From positions 246,936 to 310,935 of the forward strand of contig NZ_JADQDR010000007.1 of assembly GCF_015694705.1 (NCBI RefSeq): DNA of 64,000 nucleotides, in the 5' to 3' direction. This DNA is from Pontibacter rufus (lineage in GTDB: Bacteria; Bacteroidota; Bacteroidia; Cytophagales; Hymenobacteraceae). Both the position numbers and the translations under genes were made by a program. The notes under the pieces are model-generated. The model saw only the letters and a list, made by a program, of their open reading frames with translations, made no database searches and had not been told where the DNA came from. Below, in pieces: positions 54,951 through 62,691 of this stretch (positions within the stretch are counted from its first letter, which is position 1; the number at the start of each line of letters is the position of its first letter).

Positions 54951-55529
54951 CTATTTTTTGTTTTTTTCTATTATAAGATTGCTATCCTTGATCATTTTAA
55001 AACCATATGTTGTTGTTGAAATTGCACATCCTACACAAACAAACGCATTTACAATTTTGTAGTCGAATTGCTCGAAAAGAATTAATAATAGGCCAATTCC
55101 TGAAATAGCAGTAGTCCAAAAACTAATATAGTGATCAAATTTCCTATTGAATATTTTTGCCATTGGGAGGAAATGAAGTCCGACTATCAGCGCGATGCTA
55201 TAAATTATTAAGTGTTCGTTACCGGCATTTATAAGTATAATTAGAATAGCAAAAATGGCAATTACCTCCAGGCTTATTACTGCAGCATACCATTGGCCCT
55301 TTTTATTTCCATTTTCAAGGGGAGGAACAGAAACGTAGTTTTTCTCAATTTTTAATTTTACACATTTATAAATTAAAAAGATGATTACAGCTCCAAAAAA
55401 ATACGCTGAGAGATTATGATCGGAATGATCAAAAAAAATTTCTGATGAAATTGTCCAGCCAACTGTGAAAATGATCATCAGTATTAATCCCTCTATATTT
55501 ATATCAAGCTCTGTCTTACTACCTGCCAT
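54951..55529 (-). CDS. Cassette 14: polytopic membrane protein
   Basis: A 192-residue protein with about five to six hydrophobic helices (for example IEGLILMIIFTVGWTISSEIFF, AYFFGAVIIFLIYKCV and VISLEVIAIFAILIILINA). No catalytic motif is seen and no family recognised. It is the most distal cassette from the recombinase. Confidence 0.7.
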   Translation of the reverse strand: MAGSKTELDINIEGLILMIIFTVGWTISSEIFFDHSDHNLSAYFFGAVIIFLIYKCVKLKIEKNYVSVPPLENGNKKGQWYAAVISLEVIAIFAILIILINAGNEHLIIYSIALIVGLHFLPMAKIFNRKFDHYISFWTTAISGIGLLLILFEQFDYKIVNAFVCVGCAISTTTYGFKMIKDSNLIIEKNKK

Positions 55530-55552
55530 TTTTGTTGCTGTTATTTTCTCAT

Positions 55553-55624
55553 ATTATGGCCAACGTGCTCGCGCATACAGAGCCTGCCGCGTAGCAAGGG
55601 TTTAGGATATACAGTGTTAGCGGG
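55553..55624 (-). repeat. attC-like site of cassette 13
   Basis: GGCCAACGTGCTCG at the right-hand cassette's end, TAGCAAGGGTTTA core, closing GTTAGCGGG at 55616-55624. Same core family as the sites at 59710 and 60351. Confidence 0.7.
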
Positions 55625-55634
55625 TGATTTTCTT

Positions 55635-55991
55635 TCAATATTCCTGAATAAGTACATTTGTCGGAATATTCAGCCTCTTATGAAGGTTCCGTATCATTTC
55701 TAAGGTGAGTTTCCTTTTTCTATTGAGTACCTCACTTACCCTGCTCTTGAAACCCAGAACTTCGGCTAAGTCTTTCTGCTTTATGCCCAATTGCTCCATC
55801 CTGAACTTCACCGCATCAATCGGGTCAGGTGCGTCAATCGGGAAGTGCTCCTTCTCAAAAGAGTCAATCAAAAAAGCAAGCACCTCCAGCTCATCTCCTT
55901 CCGGCGTGTCTGGCTCTGCGTCAAATATATCTTCCAGCCTTTGAAGGGCTAATTGGTAATCTTCCTCTGTTTTTATCAGCCTAATATTCAT
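55635..55991 (-). CDS. higA: Cassette 13: HigA-type antitoxin
   Basis: A 118-residue protein with the acidic N-terminal region of the HigA family (EEDYQLALQRLEDIFDAEPD) and a C-terminal Xre HTH (KQKDLAEVLGFKSRVSEVLN). It neutralises the upstream RelE/HigB-like toxin and probably represses the pair. The toxin gene precedes it, the HigBA gene order, with 5 bp between. It shares its cassette with the toxin. Confidence 0.86.
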   Translation of the reverse strand: MNIRLIKTEEDYQLALQRLEDIFDAEPDTPEGDELEVLAFLIDSFEKEHFPIDAPDPIDAVKFRMEQLGIKQKDLAEVLGFKSRVSEVLNRKRKLTLEMIRNLHKRLNIPTNVLIQEY

Positions 55992-55996
55992 TGCTT

Positions 55997-56290
55997 TTAA
56001 ATTTTAGTTGCGTCAACCTTATCATATTCGGAGTGTGTACCGATGAACCGAATCCAAACTATCCCATACTTGTAGTTGATTCTGATGATTAACCTGTATC
56101 TGTTCCCTGTGATGTTGAAGACCATCCTACTATCCTCCGGAATGCTCGCTGAAGGGTATTCTTTCTTTATTTCGTTTGGGGACTTCCAATTGGCCTGCTC
56201 TGCTTCATTATACCAGGCTTTTAACTGCTGTTCACTGTCAGCATGATTTTCCCAAAAATCCCGTAGTGTCCGTTTTGCAATTACTCTCAC
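55997..56290 (-). CDS. higB: Cassette 13: HigB-type mRNA interferase toxin
   Basis: A 97-residue RelE-superfamily toxin: MRVIAKRTLRDFWENHADSE, then RMVFNITGNRYRLIIRINY and IVWIRFIGTHSEYDKVDA, the standard HigB blocks. It would cleave mRNA on the ribosome when the antitoxin is lost. In integron arrays, toxin-antitoxin cassettes are known to stabilise the array against deletion. Confidence 0.87.
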   Translation of the reverse strand: MRVIAKRTLRDFWENHADSEQQLKAWYNEAEQANWKSPNEIKKEYPSASIPEDSRMVFNITGNRYRLIIRINYKYGIVWIRFIGTHSEYDKVDATKI

Positions 56291-56377
56291 CTCATTGTTT
56301 CATAACTCAAATATAAAGAAAGAAGTTACCGTGATGGTAACTTCAATGGTTTTTTCTAAATACCCTTTATTTAAATA

Positions 56378-56447
56378 TCCTTTAACGGATAGGACATAAG
56401 ACGAGCAAGGCGTAGCCGAAGCTTGAATTATGTGCAGTGTTAGTAGC
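56378..56447 (-). repeat. attC-like site of cassette 12
   Basis: TCCTTTAAC to GTTAGTAGC. Arms ACATAA / TTATGT around GCAAGGCGTAGCCGAAGC. Confidence 0.72.
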
Positions 56448-56466
56448 TTTTATTCTTCATTTTACT

Positions 56467-56958
56467 TTACCTGCCAGAAAACAGCACCAGGTTTGATTTC
56501 CTGTCGAGAAGCTTATACCCTGTATGGTCCAATGATAGATTTCCGCTATCCAAGGCAATGTACCTGTTCATGTATGCTTCCCCTGGTTCATCTTTATAGA
56601 TGAATCTTGTAAATCCATATCTGGTGCTGGAAAAACCATTTATATTGTTTCTTTGCAGTAGAGCCAGGTTATCCTTTAGAAGTTGCCAATCTGAACCGTC
56701 TAAATGGTCCAGCTCTGGCACCTTTTCTTGAGTGAGTGAATCAAAGTTATCATAGTTCGTCCGGTTGATGTAAAGCTGGTTGTCCATGACAAAAACAAGG
56801 CTAACGGAATCCTCAAACTTACTATAGATGCTATCGACACTGAAAATTGCATGTTCAATAGTAGCAACATCATCATTCAATTCAATGTAGTTTCTGTTTC
56901 CACATGAATTGATGATAAAAGCTACAAAAATGATTATGAAATTTACTTTCAACTTCAC
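56467..56958 (-). CDS. Cassette 12: hypothetical lipoprotein
   Basis: A 163-residue protein with a GTG start. MKLKVNFIIIFVAFIINSC shows a lipobox (INSC). The remaining sequence is polar (YIELNDDVATIEHAIFSVDS) with no recognised domain. Cassette ends GTTAGTAGC and GCTACAAAC agree at 8 of 9 positions as reverse complements. Confidence 0.7.
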   Translation of the reverse strand: MKLKVNFIIIFVAFIINSCGNRNYIELNDDVATIEHAIFSVDSIYSKFEDSVSLVFVMDNQLYINRTNYDNFDSLTQEKVPELDHLDGSDWQLLKDNLALLQRNNINGFSSTRYGFTRFIYKDEPGEAYMNRYIALDSGNLSLDHTGYKLLDRKSNLVLFSGR

Positions 56959-56981
56959 TTGATATCTTATAATTAGAAATT

Positions 56982-57050
56982 GCTACAAACGTTTAGTACA
57001 GGCTGTGAACGAGGCATAGCCGAGAATGATGTCTGTACCTTGTTATATGT
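56982..57050 (-). repeat. attC-like site of cassette 11
   Basis: GCTACAAAC to GTTATATGT; arms TACAG / CTGTA; core CGAGGCATAGCCGAG. Confidence 0.8.
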
Positions 57051-57055
57051 AGTTT

Positions 57056-57391
57056 TTAATATAGATTATAATTCAGAACTTTCCATCCTAGCGAATCTTT
57101 TTCAAGCCTAATATTTATGTCTACATTTTCTTTTTCGCCTTTTACACTAATGTTATAAAAAGCATTCCCTTCATATTGCATTTCTTCTGATTGTCCACTA
57201 ACTACCCATCCATACCCGTTTACTTTACCAACATATTTTTCAATTTCTTTGCTTGTTTCTATGTATTCTGTGGCAGCTTTATAAGGATTGCTCTCTTTCA
57301 TCCATATTTGAATAAATATCATCATCGGTATTGCAATCAATAACAAACCTAGCATAATGTATCCGATGATTTTAAAAAGTTTATTACTCAT
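57056..57391 (-). CDS. Cassette 11: small membrane-anchored protein (Coa1-like layout)
   Basis: A 111-residue protein. An N-terminal helix (IIGYIMLGLLLIAIPMMIFI) is followed by NPYKAATEYIETSKEIEKYVG and a beta domain (NAFYNISVKGEKENVDINIRL). This resembles the Coa1/Tim21-like fold seen in many small bacterial anchored proteins. The assignment is by pattern only. Confidence 0.65.
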   Translation of the reverse strand: MSNKLFKIIGYIMLGLLLIAIPMMIFIQIWMKESNPYKAATEYIETSKEIEKYVGKVNGYGWVVSGQSEEMQYEGNAFYNISVKGEKENVDINIRLEKDSLGWKVLNYNLY

Positions 57392-57436
57392 CAGTGGCTA
57401 CTTAAAGTTGACATTTTATTACTATTAATTTGAATT

Positions 57437-57509
57437 GCATATAACGTGCTGGGCTAAACGACGGGCGAGGCCGTCGGCCGAAGGCTGGCGTTTAGGTGTT
57501 GTTGTGGTG
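57437..57509 (-). repeat. attC-like site of cassette 10
   Basis: GCATATAAC to GTTGTGGTG. Inner part CTAAACGACGGGC...GGCTGGCGTTTAG. A near-copy core (CTAAACGACGG...CCGTCGGCCG) occurs at 61651-61721. Confidence 0.8.
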
Positions 57510-57514
57510 CGTTT

Positions 57515-57919
57515 TTATTTCAGATTCAGAAATTCTTTTACTCTCAATGGTAAAATATTTAATGTTGGTAAAGTCTTCGTGTAACTTATTACATCTTCAA
57601 CTGTATTTAAAGGAGCTAATTTATTGATAATTTGAACAATTGTTTCGTTCACCAATCTGTTCAAAGTTTCATCATCTGTTATTTCAAGATTAAGAGTATT
57701 GCTGTGCCTTCCAAAAACATGGAGAAGAATTTCCTTATAGTCTAACCCATTTAGGTTTACTCCATAGTTGACATAATATAAGTTTGAGTAGCTGGATTTC
57801 TGCAGTTCAATAATTTTCGTTAAGTCTTTAGTAACCGCTGACCATTTATTTCCTTTTTTCTTATAACCGAGCGGTTTTAAGCTTTGGTCAAACTTTAATT
57901 TTAGTTCTTTGGTTTTCAT
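57515..57919 (-). CDS. Cassette 10: DUF4304-like protein
   Basis: A 134-residue soluble protein. KFDQSLKPLGYKKKGNKWSA and YVNYGVNLNG fit the DUF4304 family (unknown function, often in polymorphic-toxin or accessory contexts). I use the ATG at 57919; the GTG at 57934 would translate part of the attC site. Confidence 0.72.
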   Translation of the reverse strand: MKTKELKLKFDQSLKPLGYKKKGNKWSAVTKDLTKIIELQKSSYSNLYYVNYGVNLNGLDYKEILLHVFGRHSNTLNLEITDDETLNRLVNETIVQIINKLAPLNTVEDVISYTKTLPTLNILPLRVKEFLNLK

Positions 57920-57927
57920 TTTTAAAT

Positions 57928-57981
57928 GCAGCACAGCGGTTTGGCTATGGTGCGTTCATGCACTATAGGTCTTGTTGGCTG
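57928..57981 (-). repeat. attC-like site of cassette 9, partly decayed
   Basis: The right-hand box GTTGGCTG (57974-57981) is intact. The left-hand box reads GCAGCACAGC, so the expected AAC is mutated. Core TGGCTATGGTGCG. Confidence 0.5.
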
Positions 57982-57991
57982 AGGTCATTTT

Positions 57992-58531
57992 TTATTTTAT
58001 TTGAATCAAGGTTGAGTCAGTTGGTTCTTCTTTATAGTACACGACTGCTTGAGCACCGAAAATTCTTAAATCCGCTATTTCGTTTGATGTGCGCTCTGCC
58101 CTAAACTCGCCTATCTTCTTTTCAAACAAGGGAAGTTGGGTTTCATAGAGGCTGTACGAGCAACAACCACCCAAAAATCCTGTGTACTGACTTCGGATTT
58201 GGTATTTATCATTCTGCACAATAGTATCAGGTGGAGCCAAGAAAGCAAAGAACATAGAGCCTAATAAAGCACCTAAGATTCCGTCAGCTAACCATGAGAA
58301 GAACACAATAATTGGTGAAAGTATATACAAAGACGAGTAGTGAGTTATGGCAGTTCTGTTTTTGATGGTAAGGAAGAACAATAATACACCCGATGCATAT
58401 ATAAGCACTCTAACAAGGAACATTAATCTGTTATCAAACCCCAAGTCAAGCACAACTGAAAGCAACAGATTCAGAAGCAAGAACATTAATAAGCCGAGAT
58501 GTACTTTCTTAATCATGCTGCTGTTTTTCAT
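57992..58531 (-). CDS. Cassette 9: polytopic membrane protein
   Basis: A 179-residue protein starting MKNSSMIKK at 58531; a TTG further upstream would lie in the attC. Four hydrophobic helices, including HLGLLMFLLLNLLLSVVLDL and YILSPIIVFFSWLADGILGA, precede a soluble tail with Cys pair GGCCSYSLYET. No family recognised. Confidence 0.68.
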   Translation of the reverse strand: MKNSSMIKKVHLGLLMFLLLNLLLSVVLDLGFDNRLMFLVRVLIYASGVLLFFLTIKNRTAITHYSSLYILSPIIVFFSWLADGILGALLGSMFFAFLAPPDTIVQNDKYQIRSQYTGFLGGCCSYSLYETQLPLFEKKIGEFRAERTSNEIADLRIFGAQAVVYYKEEPTDSTLIQIK

Positions 58532-58542
58532 AATTGTGATAC

Positions 58543-58610
58543 CTGCCAACGGTCTTGGACAGGCTATGGGTGAGGCGTAGCCGAGACTAAAGCCTGTGCT
58601 GGGTTAGCAC
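58543..58610 (-). repeat. attC-like site of cassette 8
   Basis: CTGCCAAC to GTTAGCAC. Arms ACAGGCT / AGCCTGT; core GGGTGAGGCGTAGCCGAG. Confidence 0.85.
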
Positions 58611-58618
58611 ACTTAGTT

Positions 58619-59227
58619 TTATCCTGCATAATCTACTTTCTTAAGCAATAGCTTCCCATTCTCAGCTGTAAAGCAATAAACAGTTGATGACTCTGCACAG
58701 CCAATGGTTTCATCAACTAAGAAGCTGTTGTTTTGCAAAAGACTAAAACCTTCATTTTCTCTATCTATAGAAAGCTGAAGCATATCAGGGCATTCTTCGC
58801 TATCTGGCTCATACTCACTTGGGGCTGAGTGAAAAGAATATCTCTTGTCAAAGCTGCCGTTATGCTTTAACGAATCAATATCGACAGACTTTAGGAAATC
58901 AATCAAATCATCTTTTGTAAGCTGAGGAAAACTTAATTTCTCTTCTGCCGTCATTTGACTCGGTTGCTTGGCTTCATAGGATTGTATTTGACTAATGAAA
59001 TCATCAATTTGGCTATAGTCGCCATTTGCAACCTGTTGTTTTAACAACTTGAATTCTACGAGCACGTCTTTCTGCTCATCACTTTGAGCTTTTGAGATGT
59101 CATCATCTAAGCTTTCTGACTCAACTACTCTATCAGAGTGGTTTCCATTAGTTTGAACTTCAATTGGGTCATTAGCGCACCCCATGCATAAAACAATGAG
59201 TGGCACCAGTAAAAAACTCTTCTTCAT
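58619..59227 (-). CDS. Cassette 8: hypothetical lipoprotein
   Basis: A 202-residue lipoprotein (MKKSFLLVPLIVLCMGC). An acidic, probably disordered region (SESLDDDISKAQSDEQKD) is followed by a helical part and a C-terminal domain ending CFTAENGKLLLKKVDYAG. Cassette ends GTTAGCAC and GTGCTAAC are exact complements. No family recognised. Confidence 0.7.
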   Translation of the reverse strand: MKKSFLLVPLIVLCMGCANDPIEVQTNGNHSDRVVESESLDDDISKAQSDEQKDVLVEFKLLKQQVANGDYSQIDDFISQIQSYEAKQPSQMTAEEKLSFPQLTKDDLIDFLKSVDIDSLKHNGSFDKRYSFHSAPSEYEPDSEECPDMLQLSIDRENEGFSLLQNNSFLVDETIGCAESSTVYCFTAENGKLLLKKVDYAG

Positions 59228-59243
59228 TTATAAATTTCTATGC

Positions 59244-59314
59244 GTGCTAACGTGCTCATGTATACCCTGTGCGAGGCTATCAGCCGAAGCATAGGGTATA
59301 AACCTTGTTGGCAG
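59244..59314 (-). repeat. attC-like site of cassette 7
   Basis: GTGCTAAC to GTTGGCAG. Arms TATACCCT / AGGGTATA, 8 bp perfect; core CGAGGCTATCAGCCGA. Confidence 0.87.
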
Positions 59315-59322
59315 ACGAAATT

Positions 59323-59700
59323 CTACTTCAGGTTTATCAATTCTATTACTTCACACTCTCCAACCTTTTTATTGCCTTCCATGAAAAACCCGTGAGTACC
59401 GAATTTTATTTTGTTCCTGTGATATTCAATCTTTTCATCTGCTAGAATCCACATCCTTGCCGTTCCATACCTAGATACTGTCAAAGTAGGATCAGTAATA
59501 ATATTTCCATTTGAATCTTCGAACTCTGGGTAAATCATGAAAAGCATTCCTTTTGAATGTTCTGGATGTTCATACCAGAAGTCCCACCTTATTCCCTGGT
59601 TTGGGAGATTATATCTTCCGCCTTCTTCTTGTGAAAAGATGGTATATGTAACCCTGAAGTCAGGCTTTCTTTTAAATATTTCTTCGTAGGGTCTATACAT
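59323..59700 (-). CDS. Cassette 7: hypothetical soluble protein
   Basis: A 125-residue protein starting MYRPYEEIFKRKPD at 59700. A longer frame from 59745 would translate the attC site (giving an Arg/Ala-rich leader) and is not credible. The sequence has many aromatic residues (GIRWDFWYEHPEHSKGMLFM). No signal and no family recognised. Confidence 0.68.
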   Translation of the reverse strand: MYRPYEEIFKRKPDFRVTYTIFSQEEGGRYNLPNQGIRWDFWYEHPEHSKGMLFMIYPEFEDSNGNIITDPTLTVSRYGTARMWILADEKIEYHRNKIKFGTHGFFMEGNKKVGECEVIELINLK

Positions 59701-59709
59701 TACTTTTGA

Positions 59710-59777
59710 CTGCCAACGTGCTCGTGCAGCCGAAGCCCGAAGCATAGCAAGGGTTAAGGCTGAACCTTGTTACATGC
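59710..59777 (-). repeat. attC-like site of cassette 6
   Basis: CTGCCAAC to GTTACATGC. Core GCAGCCGAAGCCCGAAGCATAG with arms CAGCC / GGCTG. Confidence 0.85.
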
Positions 59778-59779
59778 TG

Positions 59780-60340
59780 TTATTCCTTCTTAATTCTAAT
59801 GGTTTTAATTGACTTAAGGAATAAGTGGTTGTTGATAGGCGTTAAGTCAATGCCTGAAATCTGCAACATGATTTTTCCTAAGCTGCCTTCACCTAAGCTA
59901 TCGAAGTAAACTCCTGTCAATCCATTACCAGCGACTTTTGGTTCTACAATTTTAGCCGTAAATCCATCAATAGTATCGTGAACTGCTATTTGCTTTCTAT
60001 ACTTTTCTCTTTCTGACTCTGTTATTGTCTCTTTGTCAAGAAACACCATCCCCGTGGTGTCGATTTCTCTTTCCAGGAACCACGGAATCATACTGGTTGG
60101 ATACATTCTCACGCTCTCTTCTTCTAATGAGTTTGAGTAATAGCCATAGTCGAAGTAGATGGTATCTCCATCCCCTGTGATTATTTCCCTGACGTAAGAG
60201 TCAATCCCTTGCACTTCATGAACTCTCCATTCAGCTGGCAAGTCAATGGAGAAAGGTCCGAAGTCCATTGTCTCCATTCTGATGCTCTCTTTCGCCATAC
60301 ATGAGCTGAGAATTATTAGAAGGATTGGGAGTTTTTTCAT
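59780..60340 (-). CDS. Cassette 6: lipoprotein homologous to group 1 cassette 1
   Basis: A 186-residue lipoprotein (MKKLPILLIILSSC). FSIDLPAEWRVHEVQGIDSYV and GDTIYFDYGYYSN align with FEFPADFKLIEEVEVDSYVG and GDSISFFFDYGEYSN of the cassette protein at 27415-28077. Cassette ends GTTACATGC and GCATGTAAC are exact over 9 bases. Function unknown. Confidence 0.74.
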   Translation of the reverse strand: MKKLPILLIILSSCMAKESIRMETMDFGPFSIDLPAEWRVHEVQGIDSYVREIITGDGDTIYFDYGYYSNSLEEESVRMYPTSMIPWFLEREIDTTGMVFLDKETITESEREKYRKQIAVHDTIDGFTAKIVEPKVAGNGLTGVYFDSLGEGSLGKIMLQISGIDLTPINNHLFLKSIKTIRIKKE

Positions 60341-60350
60341 ACTTAAAATT

Positions 60351-60419
60351 GCATGTAACGTACTTGTGCAGCAGAAGCCCGCAGCGTAGCAAGGGTTAAA
60401 GCTGCACCTTGTTGACAGA
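60351..60419 (-). repeat. attC-like site of cassette 5
   Basis: GCATGTAAC to GTTGACAGA. Arms GTGCAGC / GCTGCAC; core GCAGCGTAGCAAGG. Confidence 0.87.
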
Positions 60420-60427
60420 AGATTTTC

Positions 60428-60967
60428 TTATGCTGAGCCATTTATGTGCAGGTCAAAGAGTTCTTTAGCGGTTAGATTGACTTTAATTTCCCAATGATTG
60501 CTACAGCCATCCAGTACCATCTCCCTTTGATGTTTCCAGCTAACATCGTCCTGCTTCTCATATCCTTTCAATCTGTCAAAGATTGTATACTTATCCCAGC
60601 TTAGGTTAATATAAATAACTCGCTCCCCAGCTTCGTTAATGAAGCCAAAATACTGGCGTCTATAGTTATCAAGGTTTCTATGAATAATGGGGCAATCTTC
60701 ACCTTGATTGACTAAGGGTTTGTTTTCTTCTTTTATGTTTAACCTTAGTATCTCTTCTGCTGCAAGTATATCTTCAATAGAAGGAGTAAACCTGTTCTCT
60801 CCGAATCTACATAAGAAGCAGTCTGCCTTCTCCTTAAAGATTACTCCCCTGTACCGCTGATTACTTACCAACACAGTCTCATCAGTAGGCTCTTCCACTA
60901 CTTTAAGGCTGGTGGCACAGGACATCAGCGTCAACCACATGGAAAGATAAATCAGACTTTTGTTCAT
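60428..60967 (-). CDS. Cassette 5: lipoprotein, paralogue of cassette 4 product
   Basis: A 179-residue lipoprotein (MNKSLIYLSMWLTLMSC, ATG at 60967). FTPSIEDILAAEEILRLNIK and YRRQYFGFINEAGERVIYINL match FTPSLEDVVMAERILKRC and YRRQYFGGINEKGQKLIWINC in cassette 4. It also has the extra Cys pair CFLCRFGENRF. Function unknown. Confidence 0.74.
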   Translation of the reverse strand: MNKSLIYLSMWLTLMSCATSLKVVEEPTDETVLVSNQRYRGVIFKEKADCFLCRFGENRFTPSIEDILAAEEILRLNIKEENKPLVNQGEDCPIIHRNLDNYRRQYFGFINEAGERVIYINLSWDKYTIFDRLKGYEKQDDVSWKHQREMVLDGCSNHWEIKVNLTAKELFDLHINGSA

Positions 60968-60979
60968 CAATTCAATTTA

Positions 60980-61050
60980 CTGTCAACGTAACTCGTGCAG
61001 CCGATGGACGAGGCGAAGCCGAGTTTAAAGGCTGAACTTTGTTGGCGGAA
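60980..61050 (-). repeat. attC-like site of cassette 4
   Basis: CTGTCAAC to GTTGGCGGAA. Arms CAGCC / GGCTG; core GACGAGGCGAAGCCGAG. Confidence 0.87.
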
Positions 61051-61060
61051 GCTATTCTTC

Positions 61061-61630
61061 TCACCCACCAATTGAGTTTCTAAAGAACCTATAACACTCT
61101 TCTGTACTTATGTTGGTGACAACATTAAAGAAATCTTTTCCACCATCCATGACTTGTATTATTTCGGTTTTCCAGTCAGAGTGGTCAAACCCACTCTCTT
61201 TTGAAAAGCAGTTAATCCAAATCAGCTTCTGCCCCTTTTCGTTTATCCCCCCAAAGTATTGTCTTCTATAAGTGGATAAATCATTGACTTCTCCGATAGC
61301 TAAACTGTCAGCACCTATCTCATCGACTTCCGCACATCTTTTCAGGATTCTCTCGGCCATAACAACATCTTCAAGCGAAGGTGTGAAGGGTATAACCTTG
61401 TCCTGTTCCTTAGGTCTTAAAAGCATGCTGAATGTAAACACATCTTGATTTGGCGACTCATGCTCGCTGAACACCACACCAGAGAAGGTATTAGTTTCAA
61501 TTAGAAAGTTTTCAGAACTATCTACAGGAGTAAAAGAGTATTCCACACCGCCAATTTCTTGTTTTCCTGTTTTACTGCTACACGAAGAGAAGCATAGTAA
61601 AATTATTAGCAAGAATGTGAGGAGCTTCAT
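61061..61630 (-). CDS. Cassette 4: lipoprotein, paralogue of cassette 5 product
   Basis: A 189-residue lipoprotein starting MKLLTFLLIILLCFSSC at 61630; the longer frame from the TTG at 61657 reads out of the attC. The conserved FTPSLEDVVMAERIL and YRRQYFGGINEKGQKLIWIN blocks mark the same unknown family as cassette 5. Adjacent paralogous cassettes may reflect tandem capture or duplication. Confidence 0.74.
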   Translation of the reverse strand: MKLLTFLLIILLCFSSCSSKTGKQEIGGVEYSFTPVDSSENFLIETNTFSGVVFSEHESPNQDVFTFSMLLRPKEQDKVIPFTPSLEDVVMAERILKRCAEVDEIGADSLAIGEVNDLSTYRRQYFGGINEKGQKLIWINCFSKESGFDHSDWKTEIIQVMDGGKDFFNVVTNISTEECYRFFRNSIGG

Positions 61631-61650
61631 TTTCTTTATAGTTAAAGTTA

Positions 61651-61721
61651 CCGCCAACGTACTGGGCTAAACGACGGCCTAGGCCGTCGGCCGTGGGCTG
61701 ACGTTTAGGTGTTGTTAGCGG
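61651..61721 (-). repeat. attC-like site of cassette 3
   Basis: CCGCCAAC to GTTAGCGG. Core CTAAACGACGGCCTAGGCCG with a GGCCTAGGCC palindrome. Confidence 0.87.
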
Positions 61722-61732
61722 TTGTATTTCTT

Positions 61733-62146
61733 TTAGTATGCCTGAAAAATGAATTCCTTTTTATGGAATTCATGGCCGTTTATTAAGCTTTTAATATTTA
61801 AGATAAGTTTTTCATTATGTTTAATTATTCCTTTATATAAAACTACACCAGATTGAGTTCTTGTTTGAAATTTTAGACTATCATCTACTAAAGTGAATGT
61901 TCCTCTTCCGACATTTCTAGAGGTGGACATTAATACTTTTCGGGCTGAGTCCAATCCAAATGGCGAGCTTAACGAAAATACTGTACTGTCATTATTGAAT
62001 TTTAAATAGTGTTTTAAATTTTCTAAACCATGCATAGGAAAGTCGGTAATATAAACACCATCAGTTATTACAACCTTTTCCGTTTCATTGGATTTACAAC
62101 CAGTAAAAAGCAAAAATGTCAAAAAAATAAAGACTAAGTTTTTCAT
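61733..62146 (-). CDS. Cassette 3: hypothetical lipoprotein
   Basis: A 137-residue lipoprotein (MKNLVFIFLTFLLFTGC). The rest looks beta-rich (VVITDGVYITDFPMHGLENL, then TFTLVDDSLKFQTRT), a lipocalin-like pattern without a firm match. Cassette ends GTTAGCGG and CCGCTAAC are exact complements. Confidence 0.7.
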   Translation of the reverse strand: MKNLVFIFLTFLLFTGCKSNETEKVVITDGVYITDFPMHGLENLKHYLKFNNDSTVFSLSSPFGLDSARKVLMSTSRNVGRGTFTLVDDSLKFQTRTQSGVVLYKGIIKHNEKLILNIKSLINGHEFHKKEFIFQAY

Positions 62147-62158
62147 AGTTCTATATTA

Positions 62159-62228
62159 CCGCTAACGGTCTCGTACATGAGGTGAGCGAGGCGTAGCCGA
62201 AGCTTTGCTCATGTGCTTTGTTGTATGG
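62159..62228 (-). repeat. attC-like site of cassette 2
   Basis: CCGCTAAC to GTTGTATGG. Arms ACATGAG / CTCATGT; core GCGAGGCGTAGCCGAAGC. Confidence 0.87.
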
Positions 62229-62238
62229 AGTTGTTTTC

Positions 62239-62433
62239 TTAGTTCTTCTTCACTCTTTTCTTGAACAGCAATACTATTCCTGTATAAGTCAAAAATGCAA
62301 TGATTAAACAAAAAAACCAGTCTTCAAGCTTATATGGATTCAATCGGTAATGTCCATGAGAACCTGCTATCATTCCAGCGATGAGAAAGAATGCTAACAA
62401 TAGAAATAGAACTCCGAACGATTTCCTACCCAT
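62239..62433 (-). CDS. Cassette 2: small membrane protein, second gene
   Basis: A 64-residue protein with two hydrophobic helices (FGVLFLLLAFFLIAGMIAG and DWFFCLIIAFLTYTGIVLLF) and a basic C-terminus (KKRVKKN). No family recognised. Confidence 0.62.
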   Translation of the reverse strand: MGRKSFGVLFLLLAFFLIAGMIAGSHGHYRLNPYKLEDWFFCLIIAFLTYTGIVLLFKKRVKKN

Positions 62434-62482
62434 TAGTTTATATGTTCTTAGCTTTCCCTATACCTGCTTTGCTTAGCATTTC

Positions 62483-62602
62483 TTATTGCCAAGCATCTGC
62501 CAATTGGCTTATTGCAAAGAGAAAGAATATTATAGCTATTGCAAGAACTACAAAGGCTAAAATAGCTAAGGCTTTGAAAAGCTGTTTCAATATTTCTTTC
62601 AT
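62483..62602 (-). CDS. Cassette 2: single-helix small protein, first gene
   Basis: A 39-residue protein starting MKEILKQLFKALAIL at 62602, almost entirely one hydrophobic helix (AILAFVVLAIAIIFFLFAIS). It lies 10 bp from the attC box and 49 bp upstream of its partner gene. The longer frame from 62683 would translate the attC and is rejected. The small size lowers confidence. Confidence 0.5.
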   Translation of the reverse strand: MKEILKQLFKALAILAFVVLAIAIIFFLFAISQLADAWQ

Positions 62603-62612
62603 ACTTTCAATC

Positions 62613-62684
62613 CCATACAACGGATTAGTATAAACGACGGTGAAGGCCGTCGGCCGATGCTGCCGTTTATACAGTGTTGGCATT
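62613..62684 (-). repeat. attC-like site of cassette 1
   Basis: CCATACAAC to GTTGGCATT, 72 bp. Arms GTATAAACG / CGTTTATAC, 9 bp perfect; core GGCCGTCGGCCG. Confidence 0.88.
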
Positions 62685-62691
62685 AGTTTTT

